From: Sorangium cellulosum
GTDB lineage: Bacteria; Myxococcota_A; Polyangia; Polyangiales; Polyangiaceae
Length of the DNA stretch: 64,000 bases
Assembly: GCA_020720045.1 (NCBI GenBank)
Contig: DYPH01000005.1
Coordinates: 8,759 to 72,758 of the forward strand
Reading direction: 5' to 3'
Shown in pieces: positions 18,230-27,888 of this stretch. How positions within the stretch are numbered: the stretch's first letter is position 1; every line of letters begins with the position of its first letter. The position numbers were made by a program, and so were the translations under genes. The notes beneath the pieces are model-generated. The model searched no databases and was not told where the DNA came from. It was given only the letters and a program-made list of their open reading frames with translations.

Positions 18230-19132
18230 ATGTACTTCCAGGAGCTGATTCTCACCCTGCAGGATTTCTGGACGAAGCGCGGCTGCGTGCTCGTGCAGCC
18301 CTACAACAGCGAAGTCGGCGCGGGGACGTACAACCCGACGACCTTCCTCCGGGCGATCGGGCCCGAGCCGTGGAACGTTGCCTACGTGGAGCCGTCGCGG
18401 CGCCCGACCGACGGCCGTTATGGGGACAACCCGAACCGTCTCCAACAGTTTCATCAATTCCAGGTGATCCTAAAGCCGGCACCCCTCGATATCCAAGATC
18501 AGTACGTCGAATCGCTCCTCGCCATTGGCACAAAGCCCGAGGATCATGACGTCCGTTTCGTCGAGGACGACTGGGAGTCGCCGACGCTTGGCGCTTGGGG
18601 CCTCGGCTGGCAGGTCTGGCTGGATGGCCTCGAGATCAGCCAGTTCACCTACTTCCAGCAGGTCGGCGGCATCGACTGCAAGCCGGTCGCGGGCGAGCTG
18701 ACTTACGGCCTCGAGCGCATCTGCCTTTACTTGCAGAACGCAGATAGTGTCTACGACCTCGCCTGGGCGCCCGGCGTTAGCTACGGCGAGGTCGCCAAGC
18801 GCGCCGAGTGGGAGTGGAGCACGTACAACTTCGAAGAAGCCGATGTTGCTGCTCATTTCGCTGCGTTTGACCAGTACGAGCGTGAGGCGAAGCGCCTCTT
18901 GGCCCGTTCCGACGACCCGACGAAGAAGCTTGTGCTTCCCGCCTACGACTTCGTCTGCAAGGCGGCCCATCAATTCAACGTCCTCGACGCGCGCGGCGCC
19001 ATCGGCGTGACCGAGCGAGCCCGTTTCATCGGGCGCGTGCGCGGCATCGCGAAGGGGGTCGCCGAGGCTTGGTACGCGCAGCGTGAGGCGCTCGGGTTTC
19101 CGCTCCTCGCGAAAGAGGCAGCCGCCGGCTGA
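18230..19132 (+). CDS. glyQ: Glycyl-tRNA synthetase alpha subunit
   Basis: The 300-residue protein is full length for GlyQ. Marks include [53 protein letters not shown] and [13 protein letters not shown]. It charges tRNA-Gly as an alpha2-beta2 enzyme and supplies the catalytic core. The start is ATG 18230 with AGGGG seven bases before it; an upstream in-frame ATG at 18134 gives an Arg-rich shadow extension. In most bacteria glyS follows directly. Here the next gene is a convergent lipoprotein remnant, so glyS must be elsewhere. Confidence 0.97.
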   Translation: MYFQELILTLQDFWTKRGCVLVQPYNSEVGAGTYNPTTFLRAIGPEPWNVAYVEPSRRPTDGRYGDNPNRLQQFHQFQVILKPAPLDIQDQYVESLLAIGTKPEDHDVRFVEDDWESPTLGAWGLGWQVWLDGLEISQFTYFQQVGGIDCKPVAGELTYGLERICLYLQNADSVYDLAWAPGVSYGEVAKRAEWEWSTYNFEEADVAAHFAAFDQYEREAKRLLARSDDPTKKLVLPAYDFVCKAAHQFNVLDARGAIGVTERARFIGRVRGIAKGVAEAWYAQREALGFPLLAKEAAAG

Positions 19133-19167
19133 CTTTCGAGGTTTACCGAACCGCGCTTGTGCAATTG

Positions 19168-19208
19168 AAAAGTCCCCGGTTCGCTTGCAGCGAATCGGGG
19201 ACTTCGTT
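19168..19208 (+). terminator. Intrinsic terminator of glyQ
   Basis: A 15-bp stem (AAGTCCCCGGTTCGC, one G-T pair) with a short loop begins about 35 bases after the glyQ stop. A T-rich tail follows on the plus strand. Confidence 0.8.
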
Positions 19209-19213
19209 CTTTG

Positions 19214-20507
19214 TCATTCGTCGGGATCGGTCTCGCGGACGTTCGGAGTCACCACGAGCTGGTCCCGCTTTGCGTCGCGCGTGACGACGATTTCAAAGCG
19301 GCTCGTCTTGCCGTCGCCGTCGAGATCCCCCTCGGCGATCAGCGTACACGTCTGGCCGTCCTTCGAGGCGACGGCGCTGTACGCGTAGTACTGGGGCATC
19401 GTCATCTCGTAGCGGAGGCTCTGCCAGAACGGCGTGGCCCAATCCTTCGGGGTCGATTCGTACTTCTCCCCCTTGGGGACCACCGCCGGCGTCCGACTTT
19501 GCGAACCGATGCAGGCCGTCTTCCGTCGGGGCAAAATCTTGTTCGGATTCTTCGGGTCGAGGGTCTCGCGCTCGTAACTCATGACCACGTCGCGGGCCAT
19601 CTGGCCGAGGGCGTTCTTTGCCTCCGCCTGCTTGGTGGCGCCGACATACTTGGCGATCCCTTCGAGGACGGCCGCCTCGACGTCCTTTCCGAACTTTGCT
19701 GTAGCCGCGCGATCGCCGGGGAGGTTCAGCTCGCCATGGAGCCGGGCGCCTTCCGTCTTGAGGCTCGCCCCGGCGCGGAGCCGTTCGCCGAGGGCGCGGA
19801 CGCCAGGGACGTCGGGGAGTGGCTCGGTCATCGCGTGATCGAATTTGGCTTTGAGCAGCGGAACAAGTTCCGACTGAGCTGCCTCCGCATCGACGACAAG
19901 TCGCATCCCGCGATCGTCGATGGTGAGCGTGCCGCTGCCGACGACCGGGGTCTCTTCGCCGGGGACGTCTCCATAGCGTGCGGCGACGAAAGGTCGATGT
20001 GTCGACGCGGAGTGCTGAGGAATATTCAGTTTTTAGCCCATCAAGTGCTTCCGGCGACAGGGCGATCACAATCGTACCGCGGCGTAGATAGATCGCCCCG
20101 GTGCTCTCATCGACGGTCTTCTCGTCGGTCCCGCCGACGCAGGTGAATGCCTTTTTTGCCTCTTCTTCATTGGCAAATTCACCCGCCATGACAGCGGTTT
20201 TGTGGCCGAGGAGATTCCCGAAGGCAATGCGCTCGGCGGCGGCGAGTACGTCCCGGTAGCACGGGGTCTTCAGGCCGTTTTGGACCGCGCTGTAAAAGGG
20301 CGAGGCGCGCAGCCCAGCGCCATCGACCAAGACCTGCATACCGAAGCCCTTCTGAAACGCGTAGTTTTCCGCGTGGATGGGGGCGGCGACCCCCTTGGTC
20401 TTGCCGCCGTCGACGACGACGGCATCTTTCGGCGGTGGAGTTGCGGGCCCCCCGCACGCGGCAGTGAAGGGGACAAGGAGCGGGAGGAGTCGGAGGGCCG
20501 AACGCAT
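19214..20507 (-). pseudogene. Frameshifted lipoprotein gene
   Basis: The 5' part (20507 to about 20000) encodes a lipoprotein signal (FTAACGG) and coherent protein up to about ALRVDT. The sense then continues in the next frame (RPFVAARYGDVPGEET, then a region running to 19214). Moving between frames needs one surplus base to be skipped near 19988-20010. Restored, the product would be about 430 residues: a periplasmic lipoprotein with a Lys/Ala-rich helical middle and a C-terminal domain containing DGDGKTSRFE. I recognise no family. It is either a young pseudogene or a sequencing indel; both halves keep normal codon bias, which favours a recent event or an error. Confidence 0.75.
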
Positions 20508-20533
20508 GATCGCGCCAGGCTACAGGCTTCTCG

Positions 20534-22075
20534 CTAGAGGCGGGCGATGGTCCGACGGGAGAGGACGAGAAAGCGCCCGCTCATCGTAAGGGCGACCGTC
20601 ACAAGCCCCGCTGTGAGGCCGATCCAGAGGCCGCGTACGCCGAGTCCTTCATCAATATGAAGCAAAATAGCGATATATTTTGAAGGGTTGTAGCGGCTTA
20701 GATCGCCACTCCCGTAGGCGAGCGCCAGCGCGATCGGGTAGCCGACGCACCAGTGGGAGAACACATTGAGGAGGAAGGCGGCGTGCACATCGCCGACCCC
20801 GCGAAGGGCCCCGCCGGCGACCGCCTGCATGCCGTCGAAGAGTTGGAAAATCGCTGCAATATACAATAGTTGGCCCCCCAAGCGAATCACCGCGGGGTCT
20901 TGGGAGAACCGCGCCGCGAGGAACTCGGGGAAAAACGTGAAGATCAGCGCGCCGAAGAGTTGGACGCCGGCGCCGACGCCGATGCCGACGAGCCCGATTC
21001 GCCGTGGCGAGCGCCCTTCGCCGACGACGAGGCCGACGCGGACCGCCGTCCCGGCCGATACGCCGAGCGCCCCCATAAAGGTGAAGCTCGCGAGGCCAAG
21101 GGCGATCTGGTGGGCGCTCTCGGCGCGCGCCCCGAATTCCCCGGCGTGGAGGGCACACATGGAGAATACACCGATCTCCGCGAGCATCTGAAAGCCGATG
21201 GGGAGGCCGACGCCGAGGACCTTGCCAACGCCGAGCTCGTCGCTCGACGGCCGGTGTGGAAGTGGGCCCGCCGTCTCTCGCGACGCCGCTCCCAGCAAAT
21301 TCGCTGGCGGTCGCGAACGGACGGGCCCGTGTGACGTTGGGCCCGCATCGCTAACGTCGGTCGGGCGGAATCGGCGCGCCGCCATCCAAACGACGCCGAA
21401 GAGGGCGAGGCTCGCGACCGACGACGAGCAGCCAGCGCCGAAGGCGCCCAGCTTGGGGAGGCCGATGGCGGGAAGATGCAACGATCGCAGGGCGTCGTCT
21501 CCCCGCACAAAAAGCTGGCAAGCGATGAAATTGACGACGTTGGCCGTCCCCGTCGCGACGAGCGCGGGCGAGGTGTTCCCGTGGGCCTGGAGAAAGGTCT
21601 TTGCGACGAGAAATGCCAAGAACAGGAGCTGACCGGGCGCCTGGCCGAGGAGAAAAAGCCGCGCGCGATCGACGACGGTCGCCTCGACGCCGAAGCGCGG
21701 GAGCACGAAGGTGATTGCGAGCGAGCCGAGGACCATCAGTGGCCAGGCGATCGCGATGGCGGCGAAGGCGCTCGTTTGCGCTTTCCATGCGCGATTGGGC
21801 TGGCGGGCGCCGATCGCCTGGGCGGCGAGCGGCTCTAGCGCGGCGGCAATTCCAAGACCAAACGACAGCGCCGCAAAGCCGACCGAGCGCGCCAAGCCGG
21901 CGGCAGCGAGGTCGTCGACCGACTCGCGCCCGAGGATCGCGGTGTCGACGAGGCCCATCGCGACGAGGGCCACTTGCGCCAACGAAATTGGCGCGGAGAG
22001 CTTTGCAATAGCTCGGATTTCTTCGCGAATTGTCGGCTCAGTCAGCGTAAGAGAGGACGCGCTGCTCGCCGTCAT
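20534..22075 (-). CDS. MATE family efflux transporter
   Basis: The protein has 513 residues from ATG 22075, with twelve hydrophobic helices in two six-helix halves typical of MATE exporters (IAKLSAPISLAQVALVAMG, LVDTAILGRESVDDLAAAGL). MATE proteins export drugs or metabolites with Na+ or H+. A Pro/Arg-rich cytoplasmic loop of about 50 residues between the halves makes it longer than most members. The start overlaps the stop of the small lipoprotein gene by four bases (ATGA), so the two are translationally coupled. A patch of AT-rich codons lies at 20649-20690 (KYIAILLHIDEG). Confidence 0.92.
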   Translation of the reverse strand: MTASSASSLTLTEPTIREEIRAIAKLSAPISLAQVALVAMGLVDTAILGRESVDDLAAAGLARSVGFAALSFGLGIAAALEPLAAQAIGARQPNRAWKAQTSAFAAIAIAWPLMVLGSLAITFVLPRFGVEATVVDRARLFLLGQAPGQLLFLAFLVAKTFLQAHGNTSPALVATGTANVVNFIACQLFVRGDDALRSLHLPAIGLPKLGAFGAGCSSSVASLALFGVVWMAARRFRPTDVSDAGPTSHGPVRSRPPANLLGAASRETAGPLPHRPSSDELGVGKVLGVGLPIGFQMLAEIGVFSMCALHAGEFGARAESAHQIALGLASFTFMGALGVSAGTAVRVGLVVGEGRSPRRIGLVGIGVGAGVQLFGALIFTFFPEFLAARFSQDPAVIRLGGQLLYIAAIFQLFDGMQAVAGGALRGVGDVHAAFLLNVFSHWCVGYPIALALAYGSGDLSRYNPSKYIAILLHIDEGLGVRGLWIGLTAGLVTVALTMSGRFLVLSRRTIARL

Positions 22076-22365
22076 TTCCCGCAGTCGCGGATGTCCGCTT
22101 CCGTCTTCGCCGCCTTCACGCACTTCAAATACGATTCCGTCACGCGCTTGCCGACGCACGCCTTCACTTCCGCCTCGAGCTGCTTCTTGTAGCCGTCGAG
22201 CTTCTCTGTCCGCGTCTTCGCATCGAGCCCCGGATCGAGGGCGACCTCAATGTTCTTGTCGACGATGAGCTGGCAGTCGCTCTCCGTCGCCGGTCGGCCG
22301 CAACCGGTCGCAAACGCAACGAGCGCGGGCACCACGGCAAGGACGACAGCGGGGAGGCGAGCCAT
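22072..22365 (-). CDS. Small Cys-containing lipoprotein
   Basis: The protein has 97 residues from ATG 22365, with a signal peptide, a lipobox-like end (FATGC) and four further cysteines (SDCQ, KACVG, LKCVK, DCGK) that could make two disulfides. The mature part is helical and charged. I recognise no family, though small lipoproteins of this pattern recur in Polyangia. Its stop overlaps the MATE start, which links it to that exporter as a possible periplasmic accessory. An in-frame extension to 22716 was rejected because it overlaps the acetyltransferase gene. Confidence 0.75.
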   Translation of the reverse strand: MARLPAVVLAVVPALVAFATGCGRPATESDCQLIVDKNIEVALDPGLDAKTRTEKLDGYKKQLEAEVKACVGKRVTESYLKCVKAAKTEADIRDCGK

Positions 22366-22405
22366 GGGGGGCGACCTAGCAAAGTTCCCCGGTCGGGGCA
22401 CGCCC

Positions 22406-23413
22406 TCAGCGCTTAACGACCGGTGCAGGATGCACGGAATAGCCGCGTTTCTCGTAGAAGCCGAGCGCCGTCGGGCGCGCGTCCAGGTAGACGCTTGCCG
22501 CGGAAGTACTGAAAGTACGAGCGATTTCTTCGATGTGGCCGAGGAGCGCAGCGCCCGCCCCGGTGCCCCGGCGATCCTCGCGAACGACGAGGTCATCGAC
22601 GTGGATGTGCGAGCCCCGCGCCAACGTGGTGACCGGCCGAAAGCCGGCGTAGGCGATCGCGGCGCTGGTGGACGTTTCACGAAGGATGAGAATTCGATAG
22701 CCGATGCAACGTGCATGCTGCACGCGTTCGATGAAGCTCGGGAGATCGAGCGCTTCCCGGAGCTGGCGGACGAGCGGAAACAGTTCCTTCAGGAGATCCT
22801 CTCCGTCCGCCTCTTGAAGAGTCCATGTGTTCTGCACACGTGTGTTCTGCACGCGTTCTCCGAGCCGGCGTCGCATTTCCGTCGCGAGGCGGAAATTCCC
22901 TGCACGCCAGAGCGTTTCTGCGACGGCCTCCGCATCTTCCGGGGCGCGATTCTGGGAAAGCTTCGCCTTGCCGATCGGCGCCTCGGTGACCGTAAGACGG
23001 CCGCCGACGATGCCGGGGAGCAGCGCTTCGGTCACTTCGGCGGCGATGACGAGCGCCGGGTCGTAGGCGGCGAGGAGGGCTGCGAGCGAAGTCGGTGCAT
23101 CTTCCACGGAAAGCGTTCCCGTGTAGGATGCAGCAAGATAGTTCCAGGTCGGTACCTGCTTGGGACTTTTGTACCAAGAGGAGGAGACGTAGCCGTGGGG
23201 GCCGGTCACCAGCATTTTTGCACGCTTCCCCGCCGTGAGTGCTTCCGCGATCGGGTTATTCCGGGCGACGTGGAAGAGGAGGTCGCCTGGCGGGCCCATG
23301 ACGAAGGGGACCGGCGTCGGCGCGACTGCGGGATCGTCGCAGACGAGCCAACCGAAGCCTTCTTCCGTGGCGATGGTCGCAGCGTCGCTCGTGAAGGGGC
23401 GCGGGAGGTACAT
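22406..23413 (-). CDS. PaiB-like FMN-binding domain fused to GNAT acetyltransferase
   Basis: The 335-residue protein joins two domains. Residues 1-185 match the PaiB/FMN-binding family (GFGWLVCDDP, LLFHVARNNP, GYVSSSWYKSPKQVPTWNY). Residues about 195-335 are a GNAT acetyltransferase with the acetyl-CoA loop REDRRGTGAGAAL and the C-terminal FYEKRGYSVHP. In Bacillus, separate paiA (GNAT, polyamine acetylation) and paiB genes lie side by side; here they are apparently one chain. The junction holds a duplicated VQNTR VQNT. Substrate and any regulatory role are unknown. The pyrG terminator lies just upstream. Three TGCA-N3-TGCA type sites occur in the gene. Confidence 0.85.
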   Translation of the reverse strand: MYLPRPFTSDAATIATEEGFGWLVCDDPAVAPTPVPFVMGPPGDLLFHVARNNPIAEALTAGKRAKMLVTGPHGYVSSSWYKSPKQVPTWNYLAASYTGTLSVEDAPTSLAALLAAYDPALVIAAEVTEALLPGIVGGRLTVTEAPIGKAKLSQNRAPEDAEAVAETLWRAGNFRLATEMRRRLGERVQNTRVQNTWTLQEADGEDLLKELFPLVRQLREALDLPSFIERVQHARCIGYRILILRETSTSAAIAYAGFRPVTTLARGSHIHVDDLVVREDRRGTGAGAALLGHIEEIARTFSTSAASVYLDARPTALGFYEKRGYSVHPAPVVKR

Positions 23414-23443
23414 TTGGTTTCCTCAGGAAGGCGCTTCAAACGG

Positions 23444-23472
23444 AAAGAGCGACGAGAATCTCGCCGCTCTTT
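23444..23472 (-). terminator. Intrinsic terminator of pyrG
   Basis: A 13-bp stem with one mismatch (AAAGAGCGACGAG and CTCGCCGCTCTTT) with a 3-base loop sits about 20 bases after the pyrG stop and before the next minus-strand gene. Confidence 0.75.
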
Positions 23473-23493
23473 TCCGGTTTCAATGGGGATGAC

Positions 23494-25173
<1,680 letters not shown>

Positions 25174-25179
25174 TCACGG

Positions 25180-25220
25180 GCTCGGTCGACGGGGGGCTGA
25201 AGCTCCCAGGGCGACCGAGC
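25180..25220 (-). promoter_or_regulatory. Second hairpin in the pyrG leader, next to the ribosome-binding site
   Basis: GCTCGGTCG (25180-25188) and CGACCGAGC (25212-25220) form an exact 9-bp stem. It lies between the terminator-like hairpin and GAGGAG. It could influence ribosome access or simply protect the RNA. Confidence 0.45.
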
Positions 25221-25230
25221 GTCCGAAAAT

Positions 25231-25264
25231 GAAAAACCGCAGCGCGGAAAGCTCCGCGCTACGG
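25231..25264 (-). terminator. Terminator-like hairpin in the pyrG 5' leader (candidate attenuator)
   Basis: Read on the minus strand, a 12-bp stem with one mismatch (CCGTAGCGCGGA, loop GCTT) is followed at once by TTTTTCATTTT. It points toward pyrG. The gene upstream (hppD) runs the other way, so no other minus-strand gene is visible for it to terminate. That makes attenuation of pyrG the natural reading. No ligand-binding fold or clear anti-terminator was found. Confidence 0.6.
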
Positions 25265-25468
25265 GAAGGCCGCCCTACCAAACTGCGCCGGCTACGGGAA
25301 GCGGCAATCGGCGCGCGGCGAGGATTTCACCGGCCTGTAGGTGTAATTTGCATGCGAGTCACCGCCGTTGGCAAGACGCGTTGCGTCGTGTTTCGTCGCT
25401 CCCGCGCGAGGGATTTTCCAGGGGTTCCGCCCTTCTCCCCAGCAAGACGCTGTGGCATGGTCGGCCCC

Positions 25469-26644
25469 ATGGCCCTCCCCTCCATCGGTATCACCGGCTA
25501 CGACAACGTCCACTTCGCCGTCGAAAACATGGCGCGTTCGCGCGCGTTTTACCTGGAGAAGTTCGACTTTCAGGAGGTCGCCCGCGCTGGCGCCGACCTC
25601 GTCGCCAAGAGCGGCCAGGAAGCGGCCGTATTCGGCGCGGGGGGCGTGCGCGTGTGCGTCTCGTCGCCCCTCACGCAAACCTCTAAAGCTTCCCGCTACT
25701 TGCGCCGCCACCCCGCCGGCATCATGAGCCTCGGCTTCTCCGTCGCCGACCTCGACAAATCGATTGCCGCCCTTGAAGCGCGCGGCGCGACCTTCGTCGC
25801 CGACGTCGTCGAAGACAACGACGGCCACGGCACCTTCCGCGCGATTGAAATTGCGACGCCGCTCGGCGATGTGAACTTCCGCTTCGTCGAGCGGAAGGGG
25901 TACCGAAAATTTGCCCCCGGCTTCGAAGACTTCGGCACCGGTCACGTAAATGATCCGACGAATCGCTTCGGTATTTCGGCGATTGATCATATCACCTCGA
26001 ACGGCCTCACGATGAAGCCGATCGTCGATTGGTACGCCACCACGCTCGGGTTTGAGCAGTTCTGGGACATCGAATTCCACACCCAGGATGTGCTCGGCAA
26101 AGGTGCCTCCGGCACCGGCCTCAAGAGCATTGTGATGTGGGACCCGGAGAGCGGCGTGAAGTTCGCCACCAACGAGCCGAAGCGCCCCCAGTTCCGCGAC
26201 TCTCAGATCGCAAAGTTCATCGACGACAACCAGGGGAATGGCGTCCAGCATATCGCCTTCGCCGTGACCGACATCATCGAGACGGTCGAGGAGATGGCCC
26301 GCCGCGGCATCGACTTTATGAGCACGCCGAAGAGCTACTTCGACGACCTTCCGCGCCGCCTCGAAGCGCTAAAAATTACCAACGTTGTTCAGGATTTGAA
26401 GGAGCTTGAGCGCCTCCAGATCCTCGTCGACGGCGGCAACGACAAATACATGCTTCAGATCTTCTTGAAGGAAGCAGCGCTCCTCTACGGCGAGCGCAAG
26501 GCGGGCCCCTTCTTCTACGAGGTGATCCAGCGCGCGGGGGATCCCGGCTTCGGCTACGGCAACTTCCGCGCCCTCTTTGAGAGCATTGAGCGCGCCCAGA
26601 TGGCGAACGATCCGGCACGCCGCAACCCGGCAGGTGCCGCGTGA
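25469..26644 (+). CDS. hppD: 4-Hydroxyphenylpyruvate dioxygenase
   Basis: The protein has 391 residues from ATG 25469 (MALPSIGITGYDNVHFAVEN); ATG 25457 is an alternative. It has two glyoxalase/VOC domains. The Fe(II) ligands are visible as H174 (IDHITSN), H261 (VQHIAFAVTD) and E351 (FYEVIQRAG). The C-terminal GFGYGNFRALFESIE is diagnostic. It converts 4-hydroxyphenylpyruvate to homogentisate in tyrosine breakdown, or as precursor for pigment or tocopherol-type compounds. The stop overlaps the next gene's GTG start (GTGA), coupling it to hmgA, the next pathway step. Confidence 0.96.
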   Translation: MALPSIGITGYDNVHFAVENMARSRAFYLEKFDFQEVARAGADLVAKSGQEAAVFGAGGVRVCVSSPLTQTSKASRYLRRHPAGIMSLGFSVADLDKSIAALEARGATFVADVVEDNDGHGTFRAIEIATPLGDVNFRFVERKGYRKFAPGFEDFGTGHVNDPTNRFGISAIDHITSNGLTMKPIVDWYATTLGFEQFWDIEFHTQDVLGKGASGTGLKSIVMWDPESGVKFATNEPKRPQFRDSQIAKFIDDNQGNGVQHIAFAVTDIIETVEEMARRGIDFMSTPKSYFDDLPRRLEALKITNVVQDLKELERLQILVDGGNDKYMLQIFLKEAALLYGERKAGPFFYEVIQRAGDPGFGYGNFRALFESIERAQMANDPARRNPAGAA

Positions 26645-27816
26645 TCGATCGGATGGCGTTAGGGGCGTTGCCGCCGAAGCCCCACACCGTTTTCCGCGCT
26701 CCCGACGGCGCGATCGTCTACGAAGAGATGATTACGCGCCACGGGTTCGACGGGGAACATGGCTATTTCTATCACCGGTTTCCGACGACGGCGTCGACGG
26801 AGGTCAAAGCCTCCAAACGAGGTTTCGGCGTCGCGATTCCGGACGCTGAGGCCAATCATCCGCTCCGACGAAAGCTCTTTCTTTCCGACAAGCTCCCGGC
26901 GGAAGGGCAGGCCCTCGATGCACGTACCCCGATCCTCACGAACAAAGATCTAACGATCTGGTTCACCTGCCCGGTCGAGAGCGACGACGCCTTCTTCGCG
27001 AACGGCGACGGCGACGAGCTTTGGTACGTCCAGAGCGGCGACGCCGTCCTCGAGAGCGTTTGCGGGCGCCTTGCGGTGACTGCAGGGGACTATGTGTATA
27101 TTCCCCGCTCCCTGATCCATCGCTGGGAGATGAAGAGCCCGGTGCGCGCCCTCGTCTTCGAGGCTCACGGCGGCACCCACGTCCCGAAGCAGTTTCGCAA
27201 TCCGGTCGGTCAGCTGCGGATGGATGCGCCCTACACGCATCGCGACTTCAAACGCCCGGAGGGGCCGATCGCGACCTTCGATCAATTGCCGGAGGGGCCA
27301 CGCACACTCGTCGTCAAGAAGGGCGGACGCTACTCGGAATATGAGCTCGAGCGTTGCCCGCTCGACGTCGTCGGCTGGGACGGCTGCGTCTACCCCTGGG
27401 CCTTTCCGATTCGCGCCTTTCAGCCGAAAATCGGGCAGATCCACCTCCCGCCGACGATCCACGGCACCTTCGCCGGGCCGGGATTCCTCGTTTGTTCCTT
27501 CGTGCCGCGCACGACCGATTTCCACCCACACGCGATCCCGTGCCCGTACCCGCATTCGAGCGTCGATTGCGATGAGATGATCCTTTATCTCGAGGGGAAC
27601 TTCACCTCGCGAAAAGGGGTCGGCCCCGGCGCCATTTCGTTGCACCCTGCAGGCATCGCCCACGGCCCCCACCCGGGCGCCTACGAGCGGAGCATCGGCA
27701 CGACCAGCACCGACGAACTCGCCGTGATGATCGACAGCTACCTCCCGCTCATTCCGGCGACGGCGGCGAAGGCGATCGAGCACCTGCCCTACCACGAGAG
27801 CTGGAAGACGACCTGA
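26641..27816 (+). CDS. hmgA: Homogentisate 1,2-dioxygenase
   Basis: The 391-residue cupin enzyme is shorter than the 430-445 residues of many HmgA proteins. The metal site fits H306-x5-E312 (PHSSVDCDEM) plus His341 in HPAGIAHGPH. It opens the homogentisate ring to maleylacetoacetate. The start is GTG 26641 overlapping the hppD stop by four bases; ATG 26653 is an alternative. No maleylacetoacetate isomerase or fumarylacetoacetase follows, so the pathway must be finished by genes elsewhere. A TGCA-N3-TGCA palindrome lies at 27641-27651. Confidence 0.93.
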   Translation: MIDRMALGALPPKPHTVFRAPDGAIVYEEMITRHGFDGEHGYFYHRFPTTASTEVKASKRGFGVAIPDAEANHPLRRKLFLSDKLPAEGQALDARTPILTNKDLTIWFTCPVESDDAFFANGDGDELWYVQSGDAVLESVCGRLAVTAGDYVYIPRSLIHRWEMKSPVRALVFEAHGGTHVPKQFRNPVGQLRMDAPYTHRDFKRPEGPIATFDQLPEGPRTLVVKKGGRYSEYELERCPLDVVGWDGCVYPWAFPIRAFQPKIGQIHLPPTIHGTFAGPGFLVCSFVPRTTDFHPHAIPCPYPHSSVDCDEMILYLEGNFTSRKGVGPGAISLHPAGIAHGPHPGAYERSIGTTSTDELAVMIDSYLPLIPATAAKAIEHLPYHESWKTT

Positions 27817-27828
27817 CCGCCCCGATTC

Positions 27829-27872
27829 GCCCCGCCGCGCTGCCCTTTTTGGTGCATCCGGCGGGGCAGTTT
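27829..27872 (+). terminator. Possible weak terminator after hmgA
   Basis: GCCCCGCCG (27829-27837) and CGGCGGGGC (27859-27867) form a 9-bp stem around a 21-base loop, followed by AGTTTCG. The long loop and short T-tract make termination uncertain. Confidence 0.35.
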
Positions 27873-27888
27873 CGTAGCGTGACGTTCG

